The position numbers were made by a program, and so were the translations under genes. Below the pieces are notes generated by a model that made no database searches, had not been told where the DNA came from, and saw only the letters and a program-made list of their open reading frames with translations. Below, piece by piece: positions 46,735-60,708 of a stretch of DNA of 64,000 nt. The DNA comes from Lamellibrachia satsuma. Taxonomy: Eukaryota; Annelida; Polychaeta; Sabellida; Siboglinidae. Position 1 is the first letter of the stretch, and the number at the start of each line of letters is the position of its first letter. The stretch lies in contig BSQZ01000011.1 in NCBI GenBank assembly GCA_033239005.1, forward strand, positions 2,058,501 through 2,122,500, given 5' to 3'.

Positions 46735-47015
46735 GTTAAAGTGCAGACTGCGATGGACAGGAAACATATAGAGAATGACTGCGGAGATATTGATAACCAG
46801 ATAAAATAGAAGAAAATGGTAGAAGGAGAAGAGGAAGTCCGAAATTCAGATGGATGAATAGTCTCAAGAGAGGTTTCAAAATAGCAGGGTTGAACAACCG
46901 AGAGTGGGAGAGATTGGCAGATGGGTGAAGTAGACTCTTCGAGAGGGCGGAATAGATTAAGTGATGTGGCCCCCACCACTCAACGGACTAAGGAGGAGGA
47001 AGAAGAAGAAGACTA
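46735..47015 (+). mobile_element. C-terminal tail of an RTE-like non-LTR retrotransposon
   Basis: Plus strand encodes RRGSPKFRWMNSLKRGFKIA then GLNNREWERLADG and a stop at 46,926-46,928. The arrangement R-x-G-x-P-x-x-R-W near the C terminus is common in RTE-type reverse transcriptases. A GAAGAAGAAGAAGA tail follows near 47,000. Confidence 0.65.
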
Positions 47016-47973
47016 ACGACGGGAAAAAACACACTGGAATTGTAATTAGTAGCGAACTGTTCGCTGTTAGTACACGAAAGTGCGTCTTCACGATGTTCCA
47101 CTGGTGTGGCAAGCGCTCGAAATGTGCAGTGGTGAAAAGGGAAACTTTTTCGTTTAAACGACAATTTACGTATTGCATAGATTGCACATTACATTTATGG
47201 GTCAGAATGTACGAAACAGCACAGAGTGGTTTGTTATTTAGCACAAACATAACAAAAGGGGAATTTCACACACACAAGCTGTGAACTCATTTCTGAAATT
47301 ACCTCTTATTGACTAACCAAAGGCGTTGGGAAGTGTGGGCTGCTTCCAGTGAATCCTATTTAAACGTGTCGTACACTTCGGTTCAGCTTGTTTGTTCAGT
47401 CTGCTCTAACAGCTTATTCACAATAATGCACAAATACGGCGACACTGTGAACAAACAGCGAGTGCACACATTGTCCCATTAACTGAAAAGAAACATGTTC
47501 CTTTTGATAAGGAACAACGATCTATCTATTTTTCCTTCTTCTTCTTTTTTTTCTTCTTCTACCGGGTACGAGTCCACCCTCTCTCAAAGCCTTACAGACC
47601 CGACATGTGTGCACACGTGATAAAGTGTTTTAAGAGAACAGCAATAAAATACTTTGGAGGAAAAAGAAAGATGATTGTGTGCGTGTAGTACTGTAATTTA
47701 AGGAGATGAAAAACCGATAGTTACTACATTGACCTATACATTTTGATAAGCAATCGAGACACAGACAATAACAAAGACATCCATCGAGAAGTTGAAAGCC
47801 TTTGAAATGTTGTTTCATCGCAGAATGAAGCGAATTCCACATGTAGATAAGATGCATACTTATGGCTGTTGCCTATCATGCAGGTGGACGGTTAATAAAT
47901 CATTGGGAGCTGGGTGGTTAATTAGTCTGTCGACGTAGGTATGATTTGCTCTACCTCTTGGTGCTTGGTGTAG
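47016..47973. other. Sequence without recognised genes
   Basis: A pyrimidine tract (TTCTTCTTCTTT) lies near 47,527. The other open frames are short and unsupported. Confidence 0.4.
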
Positions 47974-49985
<2,012 letters not shown>

Positions 49986-50105
49986 ATGAACAAGTTTCGA
50001 GATTTAACAAGACAAGATTTAACAAGATTTGCCATCCAAGCCAAAGGCCCAGATGGCAAGTGGACAAGGAAGCCATTGGCTTATCGAGAGTCCATCAATG
50101 TTCAT

Positions 50106-50459
50106 CTACTTATAACCCGCCCTCCTCAGATATGTGTCAACCTTGTTTTTAAACATATTCACGCTGCTAGCAGTTACACAATCTGTAGACAATTTGTTCC
50201 ATTCATTTATTGTCCTCGGTGAGAACGAGTGCTTCCTGATGTCTAATCTACATTGATCCTTTACTAATTTTACCTCATGTCCTCTAGTTCTGCTATCCTT
50301 CTTGAGTGAGAAAAACATATTTCTATCAATATTTTCATACCCATTCAATATCTTAAAAACTTCAATCTGATCGCCCATTAATCTCCATGTCTCTAGAGTT
50401 GTTAAACCACATTCTTTCAGGCGTTCTTCATAACTAAGGTCTCTAAGTTCTGGAATCAT
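50106..50459 (-). pseudogene. C-terminal part of the CR1-like ORF2
   Basis: 118 codons: IPELRDLSYEERLKECGLTT then LETWRLMGDQIEVFKILNGY and RKHSFSPRTINEWNKLSTDC. Separated from the RT frame by frameshifts around 50,460-50,558, where VRPHLEYCIQAW can be read in another frame. Confidence 0.8.
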
Positions 50460-50557
50460 TTTAGTTGCTCTCCTTTGTATGCGTTCAAGCGTATCTATAT
50501 CCTTCTTACGATCTCCATGCTTGTATACAGTATTCTAAATGAGGTCTAACTATTGCT

Positions 50558-51598
50558 TTATAAAGAGGTATAATTAACGTTTTTCCCTTGTATGTTATGT
50601 TTCTTTGTAATCAATCCAAGAATTTGATTAACCTTTGAAGTTGCAATACCACACTGCTCTGAAACTTTCATATCAGCGCTTATTGTAACTCCTAAGTCCT
50701 TTTCTTTTACAGTAGTACCCAGAACAGTATCTCCAATTTTATAGTTTACATCCACGTTCCCATGTTCTGTATGTAGGCATTTACATTTCCCAAAATTTAA
50801 CAACATCTGCCATTTCTCAGACCATTTCACTAATCTGTCTAGATCGTTTTGTAAACGTTGTTTATCACCATCAGTATTAACCTTTCTAAACAGTTTTGTG
50901 TCATCCGCAAATTTCAGTACGTTACTTGTTATACTGTCGTCCAAGTCATTGACATATATTAAGAATAATATAGGTCCTAATACTGATCCTTGAGGTACCC
51001 CACTCAAAACCGATTTCCAATTTGAAACTTCTCCATCTACTACAATTCGTTGTCTTCTGTCAGTCAGCCATTGTTCTATCCAGTCAGATATGTTATCCCC
51101 GATACCATGGGGTTTTAATTTAAGTAGTAATCTTTGATGTGACACTTTGTCAAAAGCTTTCTGAAAATCTAAGTATATAAAATCTACTGGCGATCCCACG
51201 TCTATCCACTTAGTGATTTCTTCCAAAAAACATAACATATTTGTTAAGCATGACCTCGCTTTAAGGAATCCATGTTGAGATGAATTTAATAATTTATGCT
51301 TAAAGAGGAAGTCCACCATATGGTATTTAATTAACCTTTCTAATAATTTACAAATCACTGACGTTAAACTCACTGGTCTGTAATTCTCTGACTTATTTCT
51401 CGAAACCTTTTTAACTAATGCTATGATGTTTGATTCTTTCCATTCAAACGGAACAACTCCCTCTTTTAATGACAAGTTGAATACTCTTGCAAGTTGTATA
51501 CTGATTTGTTCTACTGTTTCCATTAGTAATTTTGGAGGAACCCCATCAACTCCCGGTGATTTATTATCCTTCATTCCCTTTATTTTCTTAGCTACCAA
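50558..51598 (-). pseudogene. Reverse transcriptase domain of the CR1-like element
   Basis: 346 open codons covering RT blocks 1-7, catalytic FADD intact. It stops at 50,558 after VNYTSL, short of the thumb region, so it is broken. Confidence 0.88.
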
Positions 51599-51689
51599 TT
51601 CTGGAGTTACAACTAACGGTCCTAAATAGCCTCCTGAAATTTAGCATCAGCAACTGGTAATGGTTAAAATATCACCGGTCAAAAACGAC

Positions 51690-51810
51690 TTACAGTTTGT
51701 ACAATGATTTCGCCAAAGCTAAGTAACGAATTTGCACAAAGAAGCTAACATTTTGTAGTCGATACTATGCCTGTTTGATCTATCGCAAAAACTGAGAGAT
51801 TACCGAATCG
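51690..51810 (+). repeat. Dispersed repeat, plus orientation
   Basis: AATTTGCACAAAGAAGCTAA then TTTTGTAGTCGATACTATG, homologous to intron 1 of genes B, D and F. Confidence 0.5.
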
Positions 51811-52559
51811 AATTGAAATCATATTGATGAATGATCTTTGACCCCAAAACTACAGCGTGTATTAAACTGAAATAAACACAATGGTGTATTTTAACGTCCG
51901 CGACTCGATCGAAGCAGCGATACATATAACGGCGGTCTGGCATGCAAAGGGCGCGTCGTCCATCAAATGACCAAACTCCACTAATAATTCCCGCCACGCA
52001 GAAACAAATAAATATATCAAACCCTATGTGATCCAACGCAATAAGCAACTTCCAGTTGATGCGGGAGAGACGACCCCAGTATTATATATGTATACTCAAA
52101 TAATATATTAAATAAATATGCTAGAATCAGTTGCAATAAAATAAAGGGCAGCAGATGAGTCTCTTTCAAGTCTATGATTTGGTTGTTTAGATGATAACGT
52201 TCTTCCATCTGAAGGTATCTTAAATTACTGTTATATAGCACAATTTGCATGCTAACACATTTACCACCCAAATGTGTTTTAATAAACCACAATTGTGTTT
52301 GCATTAATTAACCGTTATATGAAACCATTTGAAGCCATAACATATAGTTTTAATACGGTTCGTTAAAGCACATTTTGCTGGACAAGATGTTAGAATAGGC
52401 ATAGTTTGTAATATATGACATCATTTTACGATAAACATGGTTCACAATCTGTTCTTCTCTCATGGTGAATGTATCAACGGAATAGACAAGGTAGTATAAC
52501 TAGACCACGTTCACACAATAATATTCACCGAAGCAATACTTCAAATATTATTTACAAAT
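51811..52559. other. Sequence without recognised genes
   Basis: AT-rich; short unsupported frames only. Confidence 0.4.
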
Positions 52560-53935
<1,376 letters not shown>

Positions 53936-53939
53936 TAAA

Positions 53940-54910
53940 ATTTTACATATTAAAAATCGTGCACAGGGACGTGCAGAAGTCAGTATCAGAACGATGGACA
54001 GCCATAGATTTATGGTGGAAATAAAATTTGGAATAAATATGTCTGGATTTTTATTCGGAAGATAGCTATAGTTTTAGATGTTTTCAACGTGATGGGGAGT
54101 TCATTCCAGACCCTAGGCACAGCGACAGAGAAAGCACTATCAAAGACAACACCTAGAATACGAAGAGTATCTGACGGGAATGTATCACTGTCAAGCAGTT
54201 TAACTGGAAAATGGCTGATGACCATATTTCGTTGTTGCTTAGAGCCAATACTAATAATAATGTATGTAATAATGTAATGATATCTGGATTCAGCTTTAGC
54301 TTACTTGATTCCATCCAAAACAAGATATCAGTAAGACAATCACTTAAAGTCGAAACAGATTCTTGTGCATTTGATTGTGAAAGTGATATGTAAACCTGTG
54401 TGTCATCAGCATTATGAGATTATGATTAGTAATGACTTGGCTGAGTGACGTAGTAAATAAGCTAAATAGATCAGGGCCAACGACGGATCCTTGTGGCACT
54501 CAGAATGGAAGGTGTTGTGGGCATAATAGTGAACCAGATATGTTAATGGTTTGGTGTCTGTCTGAACAAATATGATTTGAACCACAGAAGACCTGTGAAA
54601 TGTCAAAGTGTTTATGAAGGCGTTGTAAAAGGATTAAATGATCAGTCATGTTGAAAGCAGTTGAGAGATCTAGTAAAGTGAGTGCAGTGACTTTGCCAGT
54701 GTCCATGTTGTCAATTATATCATTGTGCCGTTGAAGAGCCGTTTTGGTAGAGTGAAATCATTTATATGCAGATTGTAGATCATTTGATAAGTGATGTTTA
54801 TAAATAAGTTCATGAAAGCGATTAGCAACTATTTTGTTCAATACTTTTGACAACAAACTTATATTGGAGATATGAACGTGTACACTCTTAATTTGTTTAG
54901 GGGCATGTTT
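53940..54910 (-). mobile_element. Decayed L2-like non-LTR retrotransposon
   Basis: Minus strand reads KVTALTLLDLSTAFNMTDHL (about 54,700), then VPQGSVVGPDLFSL after a stop, and at the C terminus SAFSVAVPRVWNELPITLKT followed by [10 protein letters not shown]. These are the usual L2-type RT blocks and tail, with many stops. The downstream sequence is the tail repeat seen elsewhere in the window. Confidence 0.75.
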
Positions 54911-55753
54911 ATCCAGGAGTTTACTTGACGTTTCATGTTACTGATTAACAAGCTCGCATAACGTATATTTAGGTTGGATCAAAAGATCGGAATTTCCAAG
55001 ATCTTCATGAAAGGTATTTATGCTAATTTTATTTATTGGTCGAAATGAGATAATTTTTTCTCTATATCTTGACCCGACTTGCACATGTCATCATAAAATA
55101 AACCATGTTTCAAGTTATTCGTGTTTCACATTTCAATGCTAATTGTTTTAATATATAATAGAAGTAAAAGTGTTATTGCTTGTTCTCTCTGTTTTACTTG
55201 CTGACAATGATGATATTGCCAGGCAGAACAGATACATTTATATAGCAGCAGCAACAACATCATTAAAACAACTTTATTTAATTCGTAATGTCGTACAACG
55301 ATCAAGTCTTCAGTGTAAGAAAATGAGTCAGAAAGGAATTACAGTTATATAATTACAGCAGTTTAAACAAATCTTACACTATTTGTCACCTTGTTGTAGT
55401 GCAAGTTATATATTTGTAAACTCTATTAACGAATGTATTCAATATTGTTTATGATTGGTAGGTTATAAACTATTTGTTAACCAATTTGCATAATACATTA
55501 TCACAACTAAGCATGCAACACTGATATGATAGGTAATGAACTACAAAACCACTGCAATCACCATAGGCATTGTCCTTGTGAGCACATCATGGAGCACATT
55601 AATGTAAAGGACTAAAGATGAATAGCACTGTTTGGACGAACATATAAACATACGGCATTTCGATTGTCATGTACTCCACAAACGAAACGTGAAAAAAAGG
55701 TTGAAAAAAGCACAAATATCAACTAAAACATGTCGACCAAAGAAATGTCGATT
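54911..55753. other. Sequence without recognised genes
   Basis: AT-rich. Near 55,679-55,697 is CAAACGAAACGTGAAAAAA, which recurs just after the 27-bp array at about 60,727. Confidence 0.4.
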
Positions 55754-55834
55754 ACACTAACACGTTAGGCATATGAGCTAACACTAACACGTTAGACAAA
55801 CGAGCTAACACTAACACGTTAGACAAACGAGCTA
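55754..55834. repeat. 27-bp minisatellite, left part (3 units)
   Basis: Three units of CTAACACTAACACGTTAG plus ACAAACGAG, same unit and orientation as 59,708-60,708. Confidence 0.92.
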
Positions 55835-56277
55835 AGAAGAAGAAATGTTTTTATATGACCCATCATACCTTTCACATAATACGGTGCATATGGTTGTTAT
55901 TAACATGGTATATATTAAGGTAACCAAACAAATATGGTCAGGAGACGCCTCTAAGACTTTGATAGTCGCTATCGAGGAGCCACCTTGCAGTTGGTCAAAC
56001 ATATATAATTTTTCTAAAAGAAGAAAAAAGAGTGTACGCGTGCATGTTCTTATTCGTGTGCATGTGCGTATTCGTGTATTACTATTCTCGCTTGATTATG
56101 TGTGTTTGCAGTTTAGGCGCCTTTTAGTATAAGGATGACAGGTGGTTGTATTTTTTTAATGTTGCATACATATATAGCAATTTTGCCTTGTGCATGAATC
56201 TTGATAATTTTGTAAAAAATAAAGTTTTGCGTACTGAGCAAATCCCTGTAAGCTGTATGTATTAAGCTTTTCCTTAA

Positions 56278-56688
56278 TTATAGTGAGAATATTTTAAAGT
56301 GGTTATTATGCCGAAGACATTTCTTTGCAAATTCGTGTTTAGTTTTATAAGTATATATTTCATTCTTGATTCGTGTATCATAATTATGTATGTCATAGTT
56401 GAAGATTATCCTCCAGTTTTGTAGATAAACTGGTATATTGTTATGTAAATATTTATAATAAAATTTTAATTGTTGTAATTTAAGAATGCCATCTACTTTT
56501 AACATGCTGAGTTTTTTATGGAGTGGCTCTGTGTGGGAATTATAGTTACTTAAGGTAATAATTCTCAATGCTTTCTTTTGAAGTTTTATTATTCTATTTG
56601 TTTGAAAACCCCAAATCGTTATGTAATAATTAATGTATGGTACAATTAATGAATTATATAATAACGTTTTAAATTGTTGTAATAACAC
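56278..56688 (-). pseudogene. RT C-terminal region of the AT-rich element
   Basis: 137-codon frame: thumb and C-terminal tail (NRIIKLQKKALRIITLSNYN, then HTEPLHKKLSMLKVDGILKL). Confidence 0.8.
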
Positions 56689-56857
56689 ATATTTTTATTT
56701 ATATAAAATACCAAACGTTTTAGAACATGCGTTTGAAATTTTTTTCAGTATGTCTTTTCCAGTTCAGATTTGTATTAATAATTAAACCTAAGAAATTAAA
56801 TTCCTAAACTTGTTCAATATTTATATTATCTATCTTCAGAGTAAGCGTCTGTATATT

Positions 56858-57466
56858 TTAATTTGTTCTTTGGAATGTCATATATTTAGATTTTGCAATG
56901 TTTAATGATAATTTATTTATTTTGAGCCATTCATTTATTTTATCATCATTTATTAAAGATTCTAAATTGTCATTTTGTATGTTATCATTAAAAGTATTTA
57001 AAGTACTTGATATGGTTGTGTCATCAGCATAAATGATGAAATTAAAGATTTTACTGGCTTGTGCAAAATCATTGATATATACAATAAATAACAGAGGTCC
57101 TTGGATTGAGCCCTGTGGTATGCCTGTTGTTATTGGTAACATGTTTGATTTTATATGATCAATTTCAGTATATTATTTACGGTTATTTAGGTAGCTACTG
57201 AATACGTTCAGATATGTACCATTTATACCATAATATTTTAATTTGTCAGTTAAAATTAAATGGTCAATGGTATGGAATGCTTTAGAAAGGTCCAAATATA
57301 TGTTTATGGGTATTTCATCCTGATCCATTTGGGTTATAATCATATCTATTAATTCCAGTGCAGCATATTCCGTTGAATGCTTGGGTCGAAAACCATATTG
57401 ATGGTCAAAGAAAACTTTGGAGTCTTTTAAATAAGTTGACAATTGATAACACATTATTTTGTCCAA
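56858..57466 (-). pseudogene. RT catalytic region of the AT-rich element
   Basis: Two frames, 57,466-57,173 and 57,142-56,858, separated by a stop. The first holds FRPKHSTEYAALELID and YLDLSKAFHTIDH; the second GIPQGSIQGPLLF, YADDTTI and KINKLSLNIAKSKYMTF. Confidence 0.85.
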
Positions 57467-57939
57467 TACTTTTGAGATAGCTGGTAGAAGAGATATGGGT
57501 ATATAATTATTAAATATTGTTGGCTCGCCTTTTTTATAAATCGGAAAATTTTAATTTATCAGGGAGTACTCCTGTGGTTAATACTTGATTTGTTAATAAT
57601 GTTAAAGTTTTAATTATTGCAGGTTCAATTAATTTTAATAGTTTGGTGGAAAAACCATCAAATCCATAACTATTTTTGTTGGGTAGATTATTTATTATTC
57701 TCTTTACAGTATATTCTTCAATTTTGTTAAATGTAAAAACAGAATTTACTTTTTTATTTAAATAATACGAATGATCATGGAAGCCTTTATATTTAATATT
57801 GTTTGCCAGATGATTCCTATATTAGTAAAACATGCATTAAATTTATTTGCAATTTCCAATTTATTTGTCATAATAGAATTTGAGTCTTTAAAATATGTAG
57901 GAAATGATTTATTAGTTTTACTTTTAGACAGGATTTCAT

Positions 57940-58760
57940 TTATAGTTTTCCAAGTATTTTTATGTCAAATTTGAATTGATTAAAACGTGTTTCAAAATAT
58001 GATTGCTTTGCTATACGAAAGCTCCTTTTCAATATAACATTGTATGTCCTTAGATTAATCAGTAACATTTCATGTTCTGGAGAATCAGGATTTGTTAATT
58101 TTATTTGTTTGTAAAGTTTATCTCTGTGTCGTATTGAGGCTAGCAGACCTTGAGTTATCCATGTAGACTTTTTATGTTTATATTTATTAAATTTCACTAA
58201 TTTACTCATCATATATTTATTTTTAGTTTGATTGATTTCATCTAGGATAATGTTATAGTTACAGTTATAGTTAGGGATTTTGTCAGCTTTTGGACTTATG
58301 TCTGGTTTCTCATATATTTTAGTAGAGATTAAATCCTCTTTGACTTTTAACATTGCCTTTTTGTTTTGAATATTAATTTCTATGATTTTTTTAGGATGTT
58401 GTTTTTTTAGAGTAGTATTCATAATTATGAGATACGGTTGATGATCAGATAATTTTTTCGTTAATATTCCTGCTGTACTCTCTAATATGTATTTTGTTAA
58501 ATAACAAAAGAAATTATCAATTAGTGTGCCATTACAGGTTATAAACCTGGTGGGAACAGTGTTTTGGGGGAAGAGACTAAATGAAGTTAACATGTCAAAA
58601 AATCTTCTACAATGTTCTTTTTCATTTATTTTTAGCATATTTATATTATAGTCCCCTGCTAGAATAACATTATTTTTTTAACGATTTTGCAAAGATGACT
58701 GTTGTAAATTCATTTAGAAATTCATTATAATTTTCATTTAATGGCCTTGGAGGTCGGTAT
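57940..58760 (-). pseudogene. Endonuclease C-terminal part and linker of the AT-rich element
   Basis: ILAGDYNINMLKINEKEHCR (G-D-x-N motif) continues into a 232-codon frame with GTLIDNFFC and SDHQPYL, the conserved D and S-D-H of APE endonucleases, then a basic linker to the RT. Confidence 0.82.
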
Positions 58761-59300
58761 ATATTTCCTATAGTGATCGTCTGTGGTAAGCCTCCTCCAT
58801 TTACTTGTATTATTTGCCCCTCCCACTGTTTATACGTGTTTAATTTCATATTTAATTAATAATTAATTTGTTGATCTATATATATATTATTAATGCACAT
58901 TTATTGCTGCAGCTTTTTCCTTGGGATATACAGTCGCATCCACTTAATTGTATTAATGATAAGTCATCCGTATCAGATAACAAGCTCTCTTGGAGACATA
59001 GTATACTAAATTTGAAATGTAAGGAAGATAAGTCATTTACAAATGCCTCGAGTTCACTAAACTTTGCATTAGTTGATTGTATGTTAGAACTTAGAATACT
59101 GAAATGTTTATTATTGTTTTAGCTACTAAATATAATTTGTCAAAGTCGTAATATGAAGATCGGCATATCAATGGCAGTTCATTATTTTCATTATTATTAT
59201 TATTATTACTATTGATATCTAATATATTATTTAGAAAATTTTTTTCAATACCACCTGTACACAAGAGAAAGGTTTCGTCAGTTATCATTTATTTGCATTT

Positions 59301-59707
59301 TTAATTTGATTAACAATATATTTTATTGTGCAATAATGTTTAAATAAAATCAGACATGAAACTAAGGCAGCCAAACCACTATTCACAAAAAAATATGTAT
59401 ATAAAACAAAAAATCAGCTTGTGTGATATCTTACACACACAGAAAGAATAGTCAAGGTGGCATAAGCCAGGTGCAACATGGAAAACAAAGAAGATGGAGT
59501 TTGTCGGCTCCGTGCATGTTTCAGAACAGTAGCAAGGGTAAGATTTGTTAAGTGATGTGAATATGTAGGAAATTATAAATATTACAAATGGTTGAGGGAA
59601 GTTCAAGTTATGTGGAGGTGTAGTGGTAGGAAGACACGAAATGGGGTGTGTTGGCCCTGTGCAAACATTACAGAAATACCATATGTGAATATGATTTAAT
59701 GCAACTA
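59301..59707 (-). other. Sequence between the retroelement and the array, with an internal duplication
   Basis: Minus strand shows two diverged copies of a segment of roughly 110-140 bp (TGTTTGCACAGGGCCAACAC and ACATGCACGGAGCCGACAAA, each followed by a TCTTCC/TTTTCC pyrimidine run). It may be the 5' untranslated region of the retroelement; not proven. Confidence 0.35.
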
Positions 59708-60708
59708 ATAACACTAACACGTTAGACAAATGAGCTAACACTAACATCTTAGATAAATGAGCTAACACTAACATGTTAGACAAACGAGCTAACACGAACA
59801 CGTTATACAAATGAGCTAACACTAACACGTTAGACAAATGAGCTAATATGTTAGACAAATGAGCTAACACTAACATGTTAGGCAAATGAGCTAACACTAA
59901 CACGTTAGACAAATGAGCTAACAGTAACATGTTAGACAAATGAGCTAACACTAACACGTTAGACAAATGAGCTAACACTAACATGTTAGACAAACGAGCT
60001 AACATTAACACGTTAGACAAATGAGTTAACACTAATATGTTAGACAAACGAGCTAACACTAACATGTTAGACAAACGAGCTAACACTAACATGTTAGACA
60101 AACGAGCTAACACTAACACGTTAGACAAATGAGCTAACACTAACATGTTAGACAAACGAGCTAACACTAACATGTTAGACAAACGAGCTAACACTAATAT
60201 GTTAAACAAACGAGCTAACACTAACATGTTAGACAAACGAGCTAACACGAACACGTTAGACAAATGAGCTAACACGAACACGTTAGACAAATGAGCTAAC
60301 ACTAACACGTTAGACAAATGAGCTAACAGTAACATGTTAGACAAACGAGCTAACACTAACATGTTAGACAAACGAGCTAACACTAATATGTTAAACAAAC
60401 GAGCTAACACTAACATGTTAGACAAACGAGCTAACACGAACACGTTAGACAAATGAGCTAACACGAACACGTTAGGCAAATGAGCTAACACTAACACGTT
60501 AGACAAATGAGCTAACACGAACACGTTAAACAAATGAGCTAACACGAACACGTTAGACAAATGAGCTAACACGAACACGTTAGACAAATGAGCTAACACG
60601 AACACGTTAGACAAATGAGCTAACACGAACACGTTAGACAAATGAGCTAACACGAACACGTTAGACAAATGAGCTAACACGAACACGTTAGACAAATGAG
60701 CTAACAAT
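59708..60708. repeat. 27-bp minisatellite, about 37 units
   Basis: Unit GCTAACACTAACACGTTAGA plus CAAATGA. Many units have CTAACATGTTAG, a perfect 12-bp palindrome; others have the one-base variant CTAACACGTTAG. Because 27 is a multiple of three, one minus-strand frame stays open and gives a 9-residue repeat VLAHLSNVF (442 codons including a unique tail). Variants are frequently non-synonymous, so I do not call it a protein. Confidence 0.95.

Larger units (their letters stand above)
49990..51660 (-). mobile_element. CR1-like non-LTR retrotransposon, 5'-truncated
   Basis: Minus-strand RT frame 51,598-50,558 with NKSPGVDGVPPKLL, NYRPVSLTSVICKLLERLI, FIYLDFQKAFDKVSH, SGVPQGSVLGPILF and the catalytic [10 protein letters not shown]. 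It ends prematurely; the C terminus continues after frameshifts as 50,459-50,106 (SFSPRTINEWNKLS). Its 3' end (50,100-49,990) has CAAGATTTAACAAGATTT repeats, comparable to the short tandem 3' ends of CR1 elements. The endonuclease region is missing. Confidence 0.88.
56150..59300 (-). mobile_element. AT-rich non-LTR retrotransposon with endonuclease and RT
   Basis: Minus strand, 5' to 3': APE endonuclease start near 59,120 (FSILSSNIQSTNAKFSELEA, then FSILCLQESLLSD), IGNIYRPPRPLN near 58,760, ILAGDYNINML near 58,650, SDHQPYLIIM near 58,440. RT follows with HQYGFRPKHSTEYAALELID, IYLDLSKAFHTIDHLIL, GIPQGSIQGPLLFIVYINDF and the catalytic IYADDTTI, ending in LYNSLIVPYINYYITIWGFQ. It belongs to the CR1/Jockey group in the broad sense. 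Stops and frameshifts separate the pieces, so it is inactive. Confidence 0.88.

Noticed and set aside
59379..60707. 442-codon minus-strand frame with VLAHLSNVF repeats
   Set aside because: One frame of a 27-bp minisatellite stays open by chance; variants are mostly amino-acid changing, and there is no promoter or family match.
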